From contig DATGIL010000033.1 in NCBI GenBank assembly GCA_035295745.1, forward strand, positions 62,001-126,000: DNA of 64,000 nucleotides. Direction: 5' to 3'. Position numbers and translations under genes: made by a program. This stretch comes from JAIQFL01 sp035295745 (GTDB lineage: Bacteria > Acidobacteriota > Terriglobia > Bryobacterales > Bryobacteraceae). Under the pieces are notes generated by a model that saw only the letters and a program-made list of their open reading frames with translations, was not told the origin of the DNA and made no database searches. This document shows positions 17,540 through 24,510 of this stretch, piece after piece (positions within the stretch are counted from its first letter, which is position 1; each line of letters opens with the position of its first letter).

Positions 17540-17547
17540 ATGATACT
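17519..17547 (+). promoter_or_regulatory. Promoter of the second blaI/M56 module
   Basis: TTGACA (17519-17524) is followed after 17 bases by GATACT (17542-17547, 4 of 6). The expected start of transcription is within a base or two of the GTG at 17554, so the blaI mRNA is probably leaderless. No convincing Shine-Dalgarno is present before that GTG. Confidence 0.5.
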
Positions 17548-17553
17548 CGAAGC

Positions 17554-17964
17554 GTGGCCTCCCGATCCGATTCCAAAGAAACCGATCCCCCGCCGCTTCC
17601 AACCGCCGCCGAGATAGCCATTCTGGCAGTGCTATGGCGTCAAGGCGCCAGCACCGTGCGCGAGGTGCATGAAGCGCTGGGTAAGGACAGTGGATATACC
17701 ACCACGCTGAAGCTGATGCAGCTCATGTTCGAAAAGGGACTGGTGGTGCGCAACGAGCGCTACCGCTCGCATCTTTACGAAGCGCGCGCACCCAAGGAGC
17801 AGACGCAGCGGCAGATCGCAGGCGACCTGCTAAAGCGCGCATTCGAAGGATCGGCGAAGAGCCTGGTGCTGGGAGCGCTCTCCGCGCAGCCCGCTTCAGG
17901 AAAGGATCTGGCCGAGATACGGAGTCTGTTGGACGAACTTGAAAAGAGGAAGGGAAAAAAATGA
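17554..17964 (+). CDS. blaI: BlaI/MecI-family repressor (second module)
   Basis: About 136 residues. The winged helix reads P-T-A-A-E-I-A-I-L-A-V-L-W-R-Q-G, then T-V-R-E-V-H-E-A-L-G and Y-T-T-T-L-K-L-M-Q-L-M-F-E-K-G-L-V. A C-terminal helical region for dimerisation ends E-K-R-K-G-K-K. The frame is open back to 17410, but the promoter and operators occupy that DNA, so I start at the GTG at 17554. The stop overlaps the start of the M56 gene by four bases. It differs clearly in sequence from the BlaI at 14451, which fits its different operator. Confidence 0.92.
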   Translation: MASRSDSKETDPPPLPTAAEIAILAVLWRQGASTVREVHEALGKDSGYTTTLKLMQLMFEKGLVVRNERYRSHLYEARAPKEQTQRQIAGDLLKRAFEGSAKSLVLGALSAQPASGKDLAEIRSLLDELEKRKGKK

Positions 17965-19511
17965 TCACGCTTCTAAACCAGCCGTGGACCGAGCGTCTGG
18001 GCTGGACGCTCCTGCATTTTCTGTGGCAGGGAATTCTGGCGGCAGCCCTCTATGCGCTCGCCCGGGCTTTGGCCGGTGGCCGCATTTCCGCGCACGGCCG
18101 CTACACAATTGCCTGCGCTTCGCTGTTGACAATGACCGTGGCGCCTGCTCTCACTTACTGGTGGCTTGGAAATTCCGGGCATGCGGCGGGGATCGGGGAC
18201 CTTACCACTTGGGGCGTTCCGCAACTTGCCTCTGGGGTTGCGTACTCGCCGGTCAACGATCCCTGGCAACCAGTGATGCCGGGGATTGTCTTGGCGTGGT
18301 TCGCTGGCGCTGCCGCGTGTTCCCTCCGGCTGTTCATGGGATTCATCTCCGCGGCGTCTCTGCGGCGTTCGCATCATGCACCGGTGCTCACCGAATGGCA
18401 GCAAACCCTCGACCGGCTGATCGAACGTATGCACGTGTCGCGAAGCGTGCGGCTGCTAGCCACGGATCGAGTGGACTCGCCTTCGGTCGTCGGTTGGCTT
18501 CGCCCAGTAATTCTCGCGCCGGTGGGCGTGCTCTGTGGACTCGCACCCGAGCAGGTAGAGGCGTTGTTGGCGCACGAACTGGCGCATGTCCGGCGGCACG
18601 ACTACCTGGTGAACGTCCTGCAGGGGATTGCGGAGAGCCTGCTCTTCTACCATCCTGCGGTATGGTGGATCTCAAGCCAGATCCGGGCCGAGCGCGAGCA
18701 CTGCTGCGACGACATTGCCGTTGCGGCGACCGGCGATGTGCTGGTGTACACGCGCGCTCTGGCGGAATTGGAATCCATGCGGCCGGCACATTTCAAGGCT
18801 GCGCTATCTGCGAACGACGGTTCGCTCCTGCGGCGGATCCGCCGGCTGACCGACCCGGTGACGGTGCACAGGCCCGCCGGATGGGGAACGGCCTGGTCTT
18901 TGGGCGCCCTGCTGCTTTTGGGGATCGCAGGAGTTGCGGTGACCGGCGCGCAAGAGCAAAGCCAGCCGGTAGTGAACCTCGACACCTTGTGGCCGGACAC
19001 GGTGAAGCAAGGCGATATGAAGCTGGAGGTGCGCGGGTTGGGTCGATTGACGTCCGACCATACGGTGTCGATCAAAGTGGCGGAGACCCTGATACAGGAC
19101 GTGCGGCAAGGCCAGCCGGCGTTGGTTGATCTCCGGAATCGCAAGCCGCCCGTTCCCGGCAAGGTTGCGGTGGTGCATCCCGAAGTGGCGAACGGCACAG
19201 TGACTGTGGACATAGTGCTGGATGACGCAGTGCCGCCCGGTATCAATCCGGAAAAGGTGGACGGGATTATTGCGATAGGGGGGCTGACGAACGTGGTGTA
19301 CGTGGGCAGGCCGGTGTTCGGCCAATCCAACAGTCGGGTTATGCTCTTCAAGATCGAACCCGACGGCCATTCGGCGAAGAAGGTCCCGGTGCAGTTCGGC
19401 GCGGCTTCGGTCAACCGGATCGAGATCAAGAGCGGTCTGCAGCCGGGGGACAAAGTGATCCTCAGCGATATGTCGCAGTATGACGGAGTAGCTGCGATCT
19501 TGTTGCGGTGA
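17961..19511 (+). CDS. M56 (BlaR1-type) membrane peptidase fused to an efflux-adaptor (HlyD/MacA-like) C-terminal domain
   Basis: Residues 1 to about 330 are an M56 peptidase: membrane segments starting G-W-T-L-L-H-F-L-W-Q-G, the zinc site L-L-A-H-E-L-A-H-V-R-R-H-D near residue 202, and R-E-H-C-C-D-D. After a last membrane helix (G-A-L-L-L-L-G-I-A-G-V-A-V) comes a domain from about 340 to 516 that reads like the membrane-proximal half of a periplasmic adaptor: P-G-K-V-A-V-V-H-P-E-V, V-Y-V-G-R-P-V-F-G-Q-S, and the closing L-Q-P-G-D-K-V-I-L-S-D-M-S. These are characteristic of MacA/HlyD-like proteins paired with ABC exporters. No coiled-coil hairpin or lipoyl part is present. Confidence 0.9.
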   Translation: MITLLNQPWTERLGWTLLHFLWQGILAAALYALARALAGGRISAHGRYTIACASLLTMTVAPALTYWWLGNSGHAAGIGDLTTWGVPQLASGVAYSPVNDPWQPVMPGIVLAWFAGAAACSLRLFMGFISAASLRRSHHAPVLTEWQQTLDRLIERMHVSRSVRLLATDRVDSPSVVGWLRPVILAPVGVLCGLAPEQVEALLAHELAHVRRHDYLVNVLQGIAESLLFYHPAVWWISSQIRAEREHCCDDIAVAATGDVLVYTRALAELESMRPAHFKAALSANDGSLLRRIRRLTDPVTVHRPAGWGTAWSLGALLLLGIAGVAVTGAQEQSQPVVNLDTLWPDTVKQGDMKLEVRGLGRLTSDHTVSIKVAETLIQDVRQGQPALVDLRNRKPPVPGKVAVVHPEVANGTVTVDIVLDDAVPPGINPEKVDGIIAIGGLTNVVYVGRPVFGQSNSRVMLFKIEPDGHSAKKVPVQFGAASVNRIEIKSGLQPGDKVILSDMSQYDGVAAILLR

Positions 19512-19540
19512 GGGCTTCGGCTACGGTTCTTCTTTGTGTC

Positions 19541-19645
19541 TGATGGCGCAGCTTGCCGACGCAGGAAAACTGACCCCGGATGCCGTTCAGGATTGGAACG
19601 GACGATCCGAAAGCTAAGGACCCAGGCGAAAGGGAGGAAGTCTAA
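19541..19645 (+). pseudogene. Duplicated 3' end of blaI (remnant 1)
   Basis: CTGATGGCGCAGCTTGCCGA and the following sequence match the last ~105 bases of the first blaI (14735-14836) nearly base for base up to the next ATG. It has small indels and an early stop, and lacks the DNA-binding domain entirely. It now serves only as the leader of the next gene, supplying its ribosome site (GGGAGGAAG). Confidence 0.85.
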
Positions 19646-20716
19646 ATGATCGACACCCTTATCAACAGCACTTCCTCCCACCTCGTGCAGTCCAAGTTGT
19701 TTGTGGGAACGGCCGCGCTAAGCTTCCGAAAGAAGGCTGCTCTGACGATCGCTGGAGCGGCGGTCCTTGTGGCGCCTGTCCTGATTGGTATTGCAGACGC
19801 GCCGGCAATTCTGGCTCAATCGCCCTCCGGAGTACCTGAGTGGCAAGCCGCCGCGGGAGGCCACATGGCTTTCGAGGTCGCCTCGGTCAAGCTGCTGAAA
19901 CCCGGCTCACACGGGCGGGCGCCGAACTTTGCTCTCGACAACGGAGACGGGTTTACGAATCCGCTCAGCGGAGAAAGTCCGCACGGCCACTTGTCAGTTG
20001 CCTTTCCCGTGTCGTTTTACATTTCGTTCGCGTACAAGCTTTCGCTGACGCCGGACCAGCGGCAGGCCCTGTTCGCCCGTCTGCCTAAATGGGTCGATAC
20101 GGACGTGATCGACATCGAGGCCAAAGCTGCGGGCAACCCCACCAAGGACCAAATGCGCCTGATGATGCAATCTCTGTTGGCCGAACGGTTCCAGCTTGCG
20201 GTGCATTATGAAACGCAGGAGATGCCCGTATTTGCTTTGACTCTGGTCAAGCCGGGCACGTGGGGGCCAAAGCTCATTCGGCACGCCGACGGACCGCTCT
20301 GCGATGCGCCTACACCCACGCCCCTCGCGACGGGCCCACCCGATCCCGAAGCCGGCATATTTCCCCCTCGGTGCGAATCGCAGATGTCGGTGCCAGGCAA
20401 GAACGGACGCATCGTGCAGGGAACTCGAAACACGACCATGGCGATCCTCGCTGGGTTTCTGGCTCGGACGACTGGACGGCCTGTGGTCGATCGAACCGGG
20501 ATTAGGGACAGGATCGATTATCGGCTAGAATGGACACCTCAGTCGAACATTCCGCCGAATGGTCCCAGGGTTCCCGACGTGGAAGTTGAACCCGACCCGA
20601 ATCCCGGGGCGCTCGTGGATGCGGTGCGCGACCAACTGGGCCTGAAACTGCAATCGACGAAGGCCCCTGTGCAGAGTCTTGTGATCGATCATATTCAACG
20701 GCCTTCGGAAAACTGA
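19646..20716 (+). CDS. TIGR03435 protein derived from an M56 fusion by internal deletion
   Basis: The first ~25 residues (M-I-D-T-L-I-N-S-T-S-S-H-L-V-Q-S) copy the N-terminus of the M56-TIGR03435 protein at 14837. The sequence then jumps directly to S-F-R-K-K-A-A-L-T-I-A-G, which corresponds to about residue 298 of that protein. The whole zinc peptidase is missing, in frame. What remains is a membrane anchor followed by the complete TIGR03435 domain (F-E-V-A-S-V-K to Y-R-L-E-W-T). It is intact as a reading frame and may be a stand-alone exported domain, or a step in gene decay. It is the second of three TIGR03435 copies. Confidence 0.88.
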   Translation: MIDTLINSTSSHLVQSKLFVGTAALSFRKKAALTIAGAAVLVAPVLIGIADAPAILAQSPSGVPEWQAAAGGHMAFEVASVKLLKPGSHGRAPNFALDNGDGFTNPLSGESPHGHLSVAFPVSFYISFAYKLSLTPDQRQALFARLPKWVDTDVIDIEAKAAGNPTKDQMRLMMQSLLAERFQLAVHYETQEMPVFALTLVKPGTWGPKLIRHADGPLCDAPTPTPLATGPPDPEAGIFPPRCESQMSVPGKNGRIVQGTRNTTMAILAGFLARTTGRPVVDRTGIRDRIDYRLEWTPQSNIPPNGPRVPDVEVEPDPNPGALVDAVRDQLGLKLQSTKAPVQSLVIDHIQRPSEN

Positions 20717-20788
20717 CCCCGGACGACGTTCAGGAACTTGAACGGACGATCCGAAAGCTCAAGACCCAGGGGAAAGGGAGAAGTCTAA
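20706..20788 (+). pseudogene. Duplicated 3' end of blaI (remnant 2)
   Basis: From CGGAAAACTGAC onward this matches the blaI tail (14756-14836). The first 12 bases are shared with the end of the TIGR03435 gene just upstream, so gene end and blaI remnant are fused at a 12-base microhomology. It supplies the ribosome site for the next gene. Confidence 0.8.
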
Positions 20789-21781
20789 ATGAAGCCCCCA
20801 CTGATTGCGGGAGTGGCGGTCCTGATGGCGCCTGTCCTGGTTGCCATTGCCAACACGCCGGCAATGCCTGCACAAATCGCCTCCGGAGACACTCAGTGGG
20901 AGGCCGCCGCGGGAGGCCACATGGCTTTCGAGGTCGCCTCGGTCAAGCTGCTGAAACCCGGTTCACGCTTTCGGGCGCCGAACTTTCCTCTCGCTGGAGA
21001 CGGGTTTAGGACGGACAGCGGCGAGAACCCGCACGGCCGGTTGTCGGTCGCCTTTCCCCTGCCGAGGTACATTGAGTTCGCGTACAAGCTCACGCTGCAG
21101 CCGGAACTGAGGCAGGCGATGGTAGCCCGTCTGCCTAAATGGGTCGATACGGACGTGATCGACATCGAGGCCAGAGCCGCGGGCAACCCCACCAAGGACC
21201 AGATGCGGCTGATGATGCAGTCTCTGTTGACGGAACGGCTCCATCTTGCGGTGCATTACGAAACGCAGGACGTGCCAATATATGCTTTGACTCTGATCAA
21301 GGCGGGTACGTGGGGGCCAAAGCTCATTCGGCACGCCGACGGACCTCCCTGCGATGCGCCCGGAACGCAGAACCTCGCGACGGGCATGTCCGATCCCGGC
21401 GCCGCCGTGTTTCCCACTGATTGCGAATCGGCGACATCGGTGCCAGGCAAGAATGGACGCATTGTGCAGGGATCTCGAAACACGACCATGGCTCTCCTCG
21501 CTGAGTCTCTGGGTCGGATGGGTGGGGGTGGACGGCCGGTGGTCGATCGAACCGGGATTGCCGACAGGATCGATTATCGGTTGGAATGGACACTCGAGTC
21601 GAAGCCGGGATGCCTGCCCGGCCCTTGTCCTGGGGTTCCCGGCGCGGACGTTGAGCCCGATCCGAATCCCGTAACGTTCATGGATGCGGTGCGCGACCAA
21701 CTGGGCCTGAAACTGCTATCGACAAAGGCCCCCCTTCGGATTCTTGTGATCGATCATGTCGAACGGCCTTCCGAAAACTGA
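20789..21781 (+). CDS. TIGR03435 protein, third tandem copy
   Basis: A 330-residue protein with a short N-terminal hydrophobic segment (A-G-V-A-V-L-M-A-P-V-L-V-A-I-A) followed by the same TIGR03435 domain as the copies at 14837 and 19646: F-E-V-A-S-V-K-L-L-K-P-G-S, R-L-P-K-W-V-D-T-D-V-I-D-I-E-A, D-Q-M-R-L-M-M-Q-S-L-L and D-R-I-D-Y-R-L-E-W-T. All trace of the M56 part has gone except the anchor. The function of the domain is unknown; the family is greatly expanded in Solibacter-like genomes. It probably shares a transcript with the copy before it. Confidence 0.88.
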   Translation: MKPPLIAGVAVLMAPVLVAIANTPAMPAQIASGDTQWEAAAGGHMAFEVASVKLLKPGSRFRAPNFPLAGDGFRTDSGENPHGRLSVAFPLPRYIEFAYKLTLQPELRQAMVARLPKWVDTDVIDIEARAAGNPTKDQMRLMMQSLLTERLHLAVHYETQDVPIYALTLIKAGTWGPKLIRHADGPPCDAPGTQNLATGMSDPGAAVFPTDCESATSVPGKNGRIVQGSRNTTMALLAESLGRMGGGGRPVVDRTGIADRIDYRLEWTLESKPGCLPGPCPGVPGADVEPDPNPVTFMDAVRDQLGLKLLSTKAPLRILVIDHVERPSEN

Positions 21782-21890
21782 CGCAGGCAGTCCGTCTCGT
21801 CGATGTGCCGGTAGCAGAACTCCTGAAATACGCCACAGCATCTACGCATGCACTCGGGCCGTGTAGTTCCCTATGCCGAGACTGGCGAGA
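21782..21890 (+). repeat. 3'-flank repeat, copy next to the third TIGR03435 gene
   Basis: Homologous to 16718-16830 (see there). It shows that the first and third copies keep the original downstream flank, while the second module (17.3-19.5 kb) lies between copies one and two. Confidence 0.7.
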
Positions 21891-22238
21891 GCGGCGTTGC
21901 AGAGATTGCTCCCTACTGGTCGCGAAGTACCGACGTCGCCGTTTTAACGGCGCATCGGGAAGCGACGTCCTGGACTTGATGTCGCCCATGGGATCAGCGC
22001 CATCGTTCCGCCATCATTCCTCCATCTGGGATGGGTTTTGCGACCTTGAAAGAGTTCACGGGAGACATGCTTTTCTCGAGCCGAATGGGCGGATCTCAAC
22101 TCGGGTCCGTACCTCCTTCCTGCGGTGAACGGCACGCCGGCAGCAGTTTTGGACGCACCGTAGAGCTAGCTAGGGGCGCAGGGGCATGGGAAGCTCTCTG
22201 ACTACGTTCGTGCGGTCTGCATGGAATCCGGGAAGTTC
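21891..22238. other. Intergenic region, nothing recognised
   Basis: About 350 bases between the TIGR03435 array and the catabolic locus on the other strand. Short frames here have no protein-like features. The two gene blocks converge here, so it probably holds only 3' ends. Confidence 0.4.
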
Positions 22239-22958
22239 TTACTCCTCGAGAATCGCCACGGCTCGCACCGGCGCTGCCGTCGTATTGACCCACTTGATGG
22301 GAAATAGACTGAGCTTGAAACCAGTGGGCGGAAGCCGCTCGAAATTCGACATGTTTTCGAGATGATAGTATTCACGCGTAAGCATGACGCGATGCGCTTC
22401 CCAAAACTGCTTGCGCTCGAACATGGCCCAGACGGGCGGGTCGAAGGTCACGGCATCGATGCCCATCAATTTGATGCCCTGATCGAGCAGCCAATGCGTG
22501 GCTTCCCCCGTCATTCCCACGTGATCGGTGAGATAGGCCTCGGTGTGCTGGATCTTCCCTGCCCCTGTGTGGATTAAGACGATGTCGAGCGGCTTGAGTG
22601 TGTAGTGAATCTTCGAGAGCGCCTGCTTAACCTCTTCGACCGTGATGCCTGCGCCTTTGGGCAGGTGGCGAAAGTCGAGGCAGACGCCGTCGCCGTAACA
22701 GTATTCGAGTGGGATTCCTTCGGGACCGGGAGCGTTGTCGCGCAAGTGGCGGAGGGAATCCATGTGGGTGCCGATGTGATCTCCCAGCACGATGAGGCAG
22801 TGCGCGGTGAGCCAGTCGACGCCGAACCTGGCGGCGCCCACACGTTCGGCAAACTGCTGCCAGGTTTCGTACATCACCAGCGCCGGGCGGACGACACGCG
22901 GAAAACTCACCATGTCGTTATGGACGGGCATGCTCAAATCGATCAGTTTTTGGGGCAT
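22239..22958 (-). CDS. Cyclase-family metal hydrolase (kynurenine formamidase-like)
   Basis: A protein of 239 residues starting M-P-Q-K-L-I-D-L-S-M-P-V at the ATG at 22958. The metal site is D-H-I-G-T-H-M-D-S-L-R-H, the H-x-G-T-H-x-D signature of the cyclase family (PF04199), which includes kynurenine formamidase and lactone or amide hydrolases. The late stretch I-D-A-V-T-F-D-P-P is also typical. No signal peptide, so cytoplasmic. It is the last gene of an eight-gene minus-strand operon, eight bases after an SDR. In that setting a hydrolase that opens a lactone or similar ring made by the upstream dehydrogenases is plausible, but this is inference. Confidence 0.88.
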   Translation of the reverse strand: MPQKLIDLSMPVHNDMVSFPRVVRPALVMYETWQQFAERVGAARFGVDWLTAHCLIVLGDHIGTHMDSLRHLRDNAPGPEGIPLEYCYGDGVCLDFRHLPKGAGITVEEVKQALSKIHYTLKPLDIVLIHTGAGKIQHTEAYLTDHVGMTGEATHWLLDQGIKLMGIDAVTFDPPVWAMFERKQFWEAHRVMLTREYYHLENMSNFERLPPTGFKLSLFPIKWVNTTAAPVRAVAILEE

Positions 22959-22966
22959 ACGAGTGT

Positions 22967-23749
22967 CTATTGAGTTGCGGTGATTCCACCGTCGAGATAT
23001 AGAGTTTGACCCGTGATGAAGTCGGATGCGGAGGAGACGAGAAATAGGACCGCGTTCCTGACATCTTCCGGCGCGGCAATTCTGCCGAGGGGAATCCGCG
23101 TCACCAGCGCGTTGTAGAATCCCGGGTCTGCGAGCATGTGGGCGACTTGCTGTGTGCGCACGAAGGTGGGCGCCACCACATTCACATTGATCTGATGTGG
23201 CGCCCATTCCGCAGCCAATTGCTTGCAGAGAATCGCCAACCCGCCTTTTGCTGCGCAGTAGGCGGAGTACCCCCGCCCGCGTAGTCCCAGCAGCGTTCGC
23301 ACTGACCCGATGTGCACCTGCTTGCCACCCGTTCCCTGGCGCATCATGTAGCGGGCGGCCGCCTGAGCTTGGAACATGGCGCCTCTGAGGTTGACGTCCA
23401 GCACGTAATCGAACGCCGCTTCGGTGACGTCGCCGGCTTTCTCCTCGCGATTGAGGCCCACGCAGTTCACGAGGATATCCAATCTCCCGAAGCGCTGGGC
23501 TACCTCGTCGACCATCCGCTCGGTCTCAGGGACGGAACGGACATCGAAGGCGGAAGCAAACGCTGGTGCTCCCAATTCGCCGAGGGACGCAGCGCAGGCA
23601 GCGGCTTTTGCGGCGTCGTGCCCGGCGACCCCGACCTCCGCGCCCAACGCAGCCAATCCCCGGCTGACTGACTCGCCGATTCCGCCATACCCCCCGGTTA
23701 CCAGAGCGACTTTGCCATCCAGCCGGAACAACTGCGCGAGTGAATTCAC
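22967..23749 (-). CDS. Short-chain dehydrogenase/reductase (second SDR)
   Basis: A classical SDR of about 260 residues. The Rossmann motif is T-G-G-Y-G-G-I-G, the N-x-x-G-like motif is V-N-C-V-G, and the catalytic S and Y-x-x-x-K are in H-I-G-S-V and Y-S-A-Y-C-A-A-K. It ends G-Q-T-L-Y-L-D-G-G. The GTG at 23749 overlaps the stop of the previous SDR by four bases (GTGA), which decides the start. Related enzymes oxidise or reduce sugar acids and polyols (gluconate 5-dehydrogenase type). Together with its partner SDR it likely handles two carbonyl steps of the pathway in the cytoplasm. Confidence 0.9.
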   Translation of the reverse strand: MNSLAQLFRLDGKVALVTGGYGGIGESVSRGLAALGAEVGVAGHDAAKAAACAASLGELGAPAFASAFDVRSVPETERMVDEVAQRFGRLDILVNCVGLNREEKAGDVTEAAFDYVLDVNLRGAMFQAQAAARYMMRQGTGGKQVHIGSVRTLLGLRGRGYSAYCAAKGGLAILCKQLAAEWAPHQINVNVVAPTFVRTQQVAHMLADPGFYNALVTRIPLGRIAAPEDVRNAVLFLVSSASDFITGQTLYLDGGITATQ

Positions 23750-24501
23750 TTGCCGACCCAACCACCATCCACGTGGATGGATTGGCCCGTGAGATAACTG
23801 GAATCATCCGAGGCGAAAAAAGCGACCACGGTCCCGATTTCTCGCGGCTCGCCGGCGCGCCCCAACGAGATCTGAGAGAGAATCCCCGGCAGCAGGTCGG
23901 GCCGCTTCATCACCCAGGCGGTCATGTCGGTGTCGATCAGACCGGGGTGAACGCAATTTACCCGAATGCCCAGCGGCGTCATCTCGGCGGACATGTTGCG
24001 GGTGAGGGCCTCGAGCCCAAGTTTGGTGGGAGCGTAGTGAGTGCGGCCGGGTAGCACCTTGCCTGCCTGGATGGAGCCGATCATCACGATGTTGCCCTTG
24101 CGGCCTTCCGCCAGGGCGCGGCGGCAATAGACCTGCGAGCAGAGCCACTCGCCGCGCAGATTGACATCGGTGAGCCGCGTCCATTGATCGTCGGTTAGGT
24201 CGAGAAACGGGACGATAGTCTCGATGCCGGCGTTGTTCACCAGCACATCGATGGGTCCGAGTTCCTCCCACACCTGATCTACCATGGCCTCGACTTCGTC
24301 GCGGCGTGCGACGTCGGCTTTGACTGTCATGGCACGGCGTCCTTTGCAGCGAACCCACGCGGCGACGTCCTCCGCGGCCTGACCGCAGGAAATGTAGTTC
24401 ACGGCGACGTCTGCGCCTTCCTCCGCAAATACCTCGGCAATTCCCTTTCCTATTCCTCGGCTGGCGCCTGTGATGAGAGCCACTTTTCCCTTGAGCCTCA
24501 C
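23746..24501 (-). CDS. Short-chain dehydrogenase/reductase (first SDR)
   Basis: A 251-residue classical SDR. T-G-A-S-R-G-I-G binds NAD(P), N-N-A-G follows, the catalytic serine is in M-I-G-S-I, and Y-x-x-x-K is in H-Y-A-P-T-K. The C-terminus reads G-Q-S-I-H-V-D-G-G. This is the glucose 1-dehydrogenase/FabG-like branch; the actual substrate is not readable. It starts nine bases after the GHL6-like gene stops and is translationally coupled to the next SDR. The two SDRs are not close copies of one another, which suggests two different reactions. Confidence 0.9.
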   Translation of the reverse strand: MRLKGKVALITGASRGIGKGIAEVFAEEGADVAVNYISCGQAAEDVAAWVRCKGRRAMTVKADVARRDEVEAMVDQVWEELGPIDVLVNNAGIETIVPFLDLTDDQWTRLTDVNLRGEWLCSQVYCRRALAEGRKGNIVMIGSIQAGKVLPGRTHYAPTKLGLEALTRNMSAEMTPLGIRVNCVHPGLIDTDMTAWVMKRPDLLPGILSQISLGRAGEPREIGTVVAFFASDDSSYLTGQSIHVDGGWVGK

Positions 24502-24510
24502 GATCCCTCC

